A stretch of DNA of 6,252 bases from an uncultured Porphyromonadaceae bacterium. GTDB lineage: Bacteria; Bacteroidota; Bacteroidia; Bacteroidales; Muribaculaceae. The position numbers and the translations under genes are program-made. Under the pieces are notes generated by a model, which was not told the origin of the DNA, did not search any database, and saw nothing but the letters and a program-made list of their open reading frames with translations. Where the stretch lies: NCBI GenBank assembly GCA_947175225.1, contig CAMWLX010000219.1, positions 1 to 6,252 of the forward strand, in the 5' to 3' direction. Of the stretch, positions 5,857-6,252 are shown piece after piece; position 1 is the stretch's first letter, and every line of letters starts with the position of its first letter.

Positions 5857-5870
5857 AGGCATGTATGCCT
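5857..5870 (+). promoter_or_regulatory. Palindrome at the xylB transcription start, candidate operator
   Basis: AGGCAT (5857-5862) and ATGCCT (5865-5870) form a perfect 6-bp inverted repeat with a GT spacer. It begins 11 nt after the -7 element, where a bound repressor would block transcription. In RNA it could also form a small 5-bp hairpin at the 5' end of the leader. The regulator is unknown; a pentose-responsive repressor would suit the gene. Confidence 0.4.
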
Positions 5871-5919
5871 ATTAGCAAAAGATAATACCGAAATATATAT
5901 ACCATAAACACGACATCAA

Positions 5920-6252
5920 ATGTACTTATTAGGTTACGACATAGGTACTTCCTCAGTAAAGGCAAGTATCGTTGACGCCGAAAGTGGAAAATGTGTGGCT
6001 ACCGATTTCTTTCCGAAGTCAGAAGCCCCTATCAAAGCTCTCAAACCAGGCTGGGCAGAACAAAATCCGGAAAACTGGTGGGAATATATTAAAGAGGTGA
6101 CAAAAAGTGTCCTCTCTATTTCTAAAGTCAATCCGGCTGACATCAAGGCTATTGGTTTTTCTTTCCAAATGCATGGTCTCGTCTGCATCGACAAAGACGG
6201 AAATCTTCTGCGCGACGCAATCATCTGGTGTGATTCCCGTGCTGTGCCATAT
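5920..6252 (+). CDS. xylB: Xylulokinase (FGGY family), N-terminal 111 codons, cut by window end
   Basis: The frame opens at ATG 5920 and runs to the last base without a stop, so only about a fifth of a roughly 490-500-residue enzyme is present. Xylulokinase phosphorylates D-xylulose with ATP to xylulose 5-phosphate, the second step of xylose use after the isomerase, feeding the pentose phosphate pathway in the cytoplasm. Visible FGGY features are the first phosphate-binding motif G-Y-D-I-G-T-S-S-V-K (5-14) with D7, the P-G-W-A-E-Q-N-P-E-N-W-W stretch (43-54), the substrate-contacting Q-M-H-G (83-86, matching the M-H pair that binds xylulose in the E. coli enzyme), and A-I-I-W-C-D-S-R (100-107). 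The catalytic aspartate lies beyond the window. The N-terminus reads like Bacteroides xylulokinases, so I favour xylB over glycerol or gluconate kinase. In relatives, xylose isomerase and a xylose transporter often follow; that is inference here. Confidence 0.85.
   Translation, partial: MYLLGYDIGTSSVKASIVDAESGKCVATDFFPKSEAPIKALKPGWAEQNPENWWEYIKEVTKSVLSISKVNPADIKAIGFSFQMHGLVCIDKDGNLLRDAIIWCDSRAVPY

Larger units (their letters stand above)
5579..5919. other. 341-nt divergent intergenic regulatory region
   Basis: No credible gene lies between the transporter and xylB. The region holds back-to-back promoters (minus strand 5651-5682, plus strand 5817-5846), a foldable leader for the transporter (5579-5647) and an approximately 70-nt leader for xylB. 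The middle (about 5683-5816) is AT-rich, with pyrimidine runs on the plus strand; I see no repeat or tRNA in it. Regulators of either gene would be expected to bind here. Confidence 0.7.

Noticed and set aside
5669..5875. 68-codon plus-strand frame in the divergent intergenic region
   Set aside because: It runs across the -33 elements, the xylB -7 element and the palindrome; composition is typical of AT-rich non-coding DNA.
5934..6224. 96-codon minus-strand frame opposite xylB
   Set aside because: Antisense shadow of a clear FGGY kinase start.
1..6252. CRISPR array, tRNA, rRNA, insertion sequence or prophage genes
   Set aside because: No regularly spaced repeats, no tRNA-like cloverleaf or rRNA segment noticed, and no transposase, integrase or phage structural protein in any frame examined.

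Overview
The window looks like chromosomal DNA from a gut Bacteroidota, most likely a Bacteroidales such as Bacteroides, Prevotella or Muribaculaceae. Three promoter-like sites match the Bacteroidota -7 consensus TAnnTTTG exactly, most start codons lack a clear Shine-Dalgarno sequence, and the gene set fits: a DUF3943 beta-barrel, an M64 metallopeptidase and a Bacteroides-style xylulokinase. Genus is inference; there is no rRNA gene or other marker here.

Layout. (1) 1-829: a HigB-HigA toxin-antitoxin pair, toxin first, with a 14-nt gene overlap. It is visibly more AT-rich than the rest and is probably acquired DNA. (2) 830-999: a gene-poor stretch holding a possible decayed RelE-like toxin 3' end (836-970), lying almost entirely inside a 14-nt inverted repeat (841-854 / 968-981). 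(3) 1000-2658 (+): a secreted DUF3943 protein with a C-terminal outer-membrane beta-barrel. (4) 2699-4024 (-): a secreted M64 (IgA-peptidase family) zinc metallopeptidase, convergent with the DUF3943 gene and separated from it by 40 nt carrying a hairpin. (5) 4119-4652 (+): a GNAT-family acetyltransferase divergent from the peptidase. (6) 4661-5578 (-): an EamA/DMT-family ten-helix transporter, convergent with the GNAT gene with 8 nt between them. (7) 5579-5919: a 341-nt divergent regulatory region with one complete -33/-7 promoter in each direction, a foldable leader for the transporter and a palindrome just downstream of the kinase promoter. (8) 5920-6252 (+): the first 111 codons of a xylulokinase (xylB), cut by the window end.

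Apart from higBA the genes alternate in direction, so each appears to be its own transcription unit. The xylB gene may start a xylose operon that continues outside the window. The two secreted proteins are envelope or gut-lumen functions. No complete novel system is evident. The least explained items are the inverted-repeat/toxin-remnant stretch, the transporter leader with mutually exclusive pairings around its ribosome binding site, and the palindrome at the xylB promoter.
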